Shown here piece by piece: positions 63,917-64,000 of a stretch of 64,000 bases of DNA (within the stretch, counting starts at the first letter, position 1; each line of letters opens with the position of its first letter). The position numbers and the translations under genes are program-made. The notes below the pieces were generated by a model that ran no database searches, was not told where the DNA came from, and was given only the letters and a program-made list of their open reading frames with translations. The stretch spans positions 103,247 to 167,246 of the forward strand of contig NZ_KQ956825.1 in NCBI RefSeq assembly GCF_001546455.1, given 5' to 3'. Source of the stretch: Gardnerella vaginalis (GTDB lineage Bacteria; Actinomycetota; Actinomycetes; Actinomycetales; Bifidobacteriaceae).

Positions 63917-64000
63917 CAGTTACCAGTGAATCCCTAGTTCACGGGGAACTACGCGGGAAACCGCAAAGGCAAATTTTTCTCTGCGCCCCTAACGCAGAGG
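63917..64000 (+). ncRNA. Structured leader or small RNA, cut by the window end
   Basis: Three hairpins follow the promoter in 75 bases: GTGAA/TTCAC (63926-63942), GCGG-GAAA-CCGC with a GNRA tetraloop (63953-63964), and CTCTGCG/CGCAGAG (63979-63999). I cannot assign a family. The words GGGGAA and CGGGAAACCGC loosely recall c-di-AMP-type leaders, but this is not enough for a call. Confidence 0.45.

Overview
This is a low-GC actinobacterial chromosome segment, almost certainly from Gardnerella or a close relative in the Bifidobacteriaceae. The case rests on four things. There is a phosphoketolase gene (xfp) next to pta and ackA, which is the core of the bifid shunt. The tmRNA encodes the tag AKSNRTEFALAA. 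Actinobacterial-only families are present (DUF4191, DUF3043, DUF2530 and an ANTAR-type PdtaR regulator). Base composition is AT-rich, with many starts that look leaderless. No rRNA, insertion sequence, prophage or CRISPR array was seen.

Layout. 1-5.4 kb: end of hflX, ldh, then a SufS-SufU-SufT-like Fe-S assembly set and a HAD hydrolase. 5.4-8.2 kb (minus): a translationally coupled pair, a TPR-DUF4037 protein and a DUF4125 protein. 8.4-10.8 kb: a BspA/DUF285 surface protein behind a 12-T tract. 10.8-16.3 kb: tRNA-Pro, lysS, gpmA, phoU and a divergent SenX3-like kinase that lacks its phospho-acceptor His. 16.4-18.3 kb: two secreted or anchored cell-wall hydrolases (CHAP and NlpC/P60). 18.4-26.7 kb: UspA, a GT4 glycosyltransferase, OsmC, thyA-dfrA-phosphatase, two membrane proteins and an M20 peptidase. 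26.8-33.7 kb: two ECF transporters. The first is a TPP-riboswitch-controlled ATPase-ATPase-permease fusion. The second has an S component, a fused double ATPase and a T component behind a Trp-codon leader peptide and terminator (a probable tryptophan importer). 33.8-42.2 kb: an orphan MenA-like prenyltransferase, pdtaR, polA, a NIF3 protein, tRNA-Leu and an orphan SdhA/FrdA-like flavoprotein. 42.2-45.9 kb (minus): yraN-comM-dprA. 46-51 kb: glgX, a membrane protein, tRNA-Pro and aroA. 51.1-56.9 kb (minus): xfp-pta-ackA, with guaA divergent. 59-62.8 kb: a very AT-rich ATPase-TOPRIM gene resembling fused PARIS (AriA-AriB) anti-phage proteins, then a membrane-anchored GH13 amylase. 62.8-64 kb: ssrA, a dense array of perfect GC-rich hairpins, and the promoter and structured leader of a gene beyond the window.

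Metabolically, GlgX and the surface amylase would feed alpha-glucans to the phosphoketolase pathway. Xfp makes acetyl-phosphate, which AckA and Pta handle, and Ldh regenerates NAD+. The two ECF systems suggest scavenging of thiamine (or a precursor) and tryptophan.

The most unusual signals are six. They are the PARIS-like gene with a 23-bp perfect hairpin beside it, the TPR-DUF4037/DUF4125 cassette with a nucleotidyltransferase-like motif, the Trp leader controlling an ECF transporter, the His-less kinase, the hairpin array near 63.5 kb, and a window-wide pattern of short head-to-tail duplications (often 13 bp) sitting on stop codons or in spacers. All functional calls come from reading motifs by eye; no database search was run.
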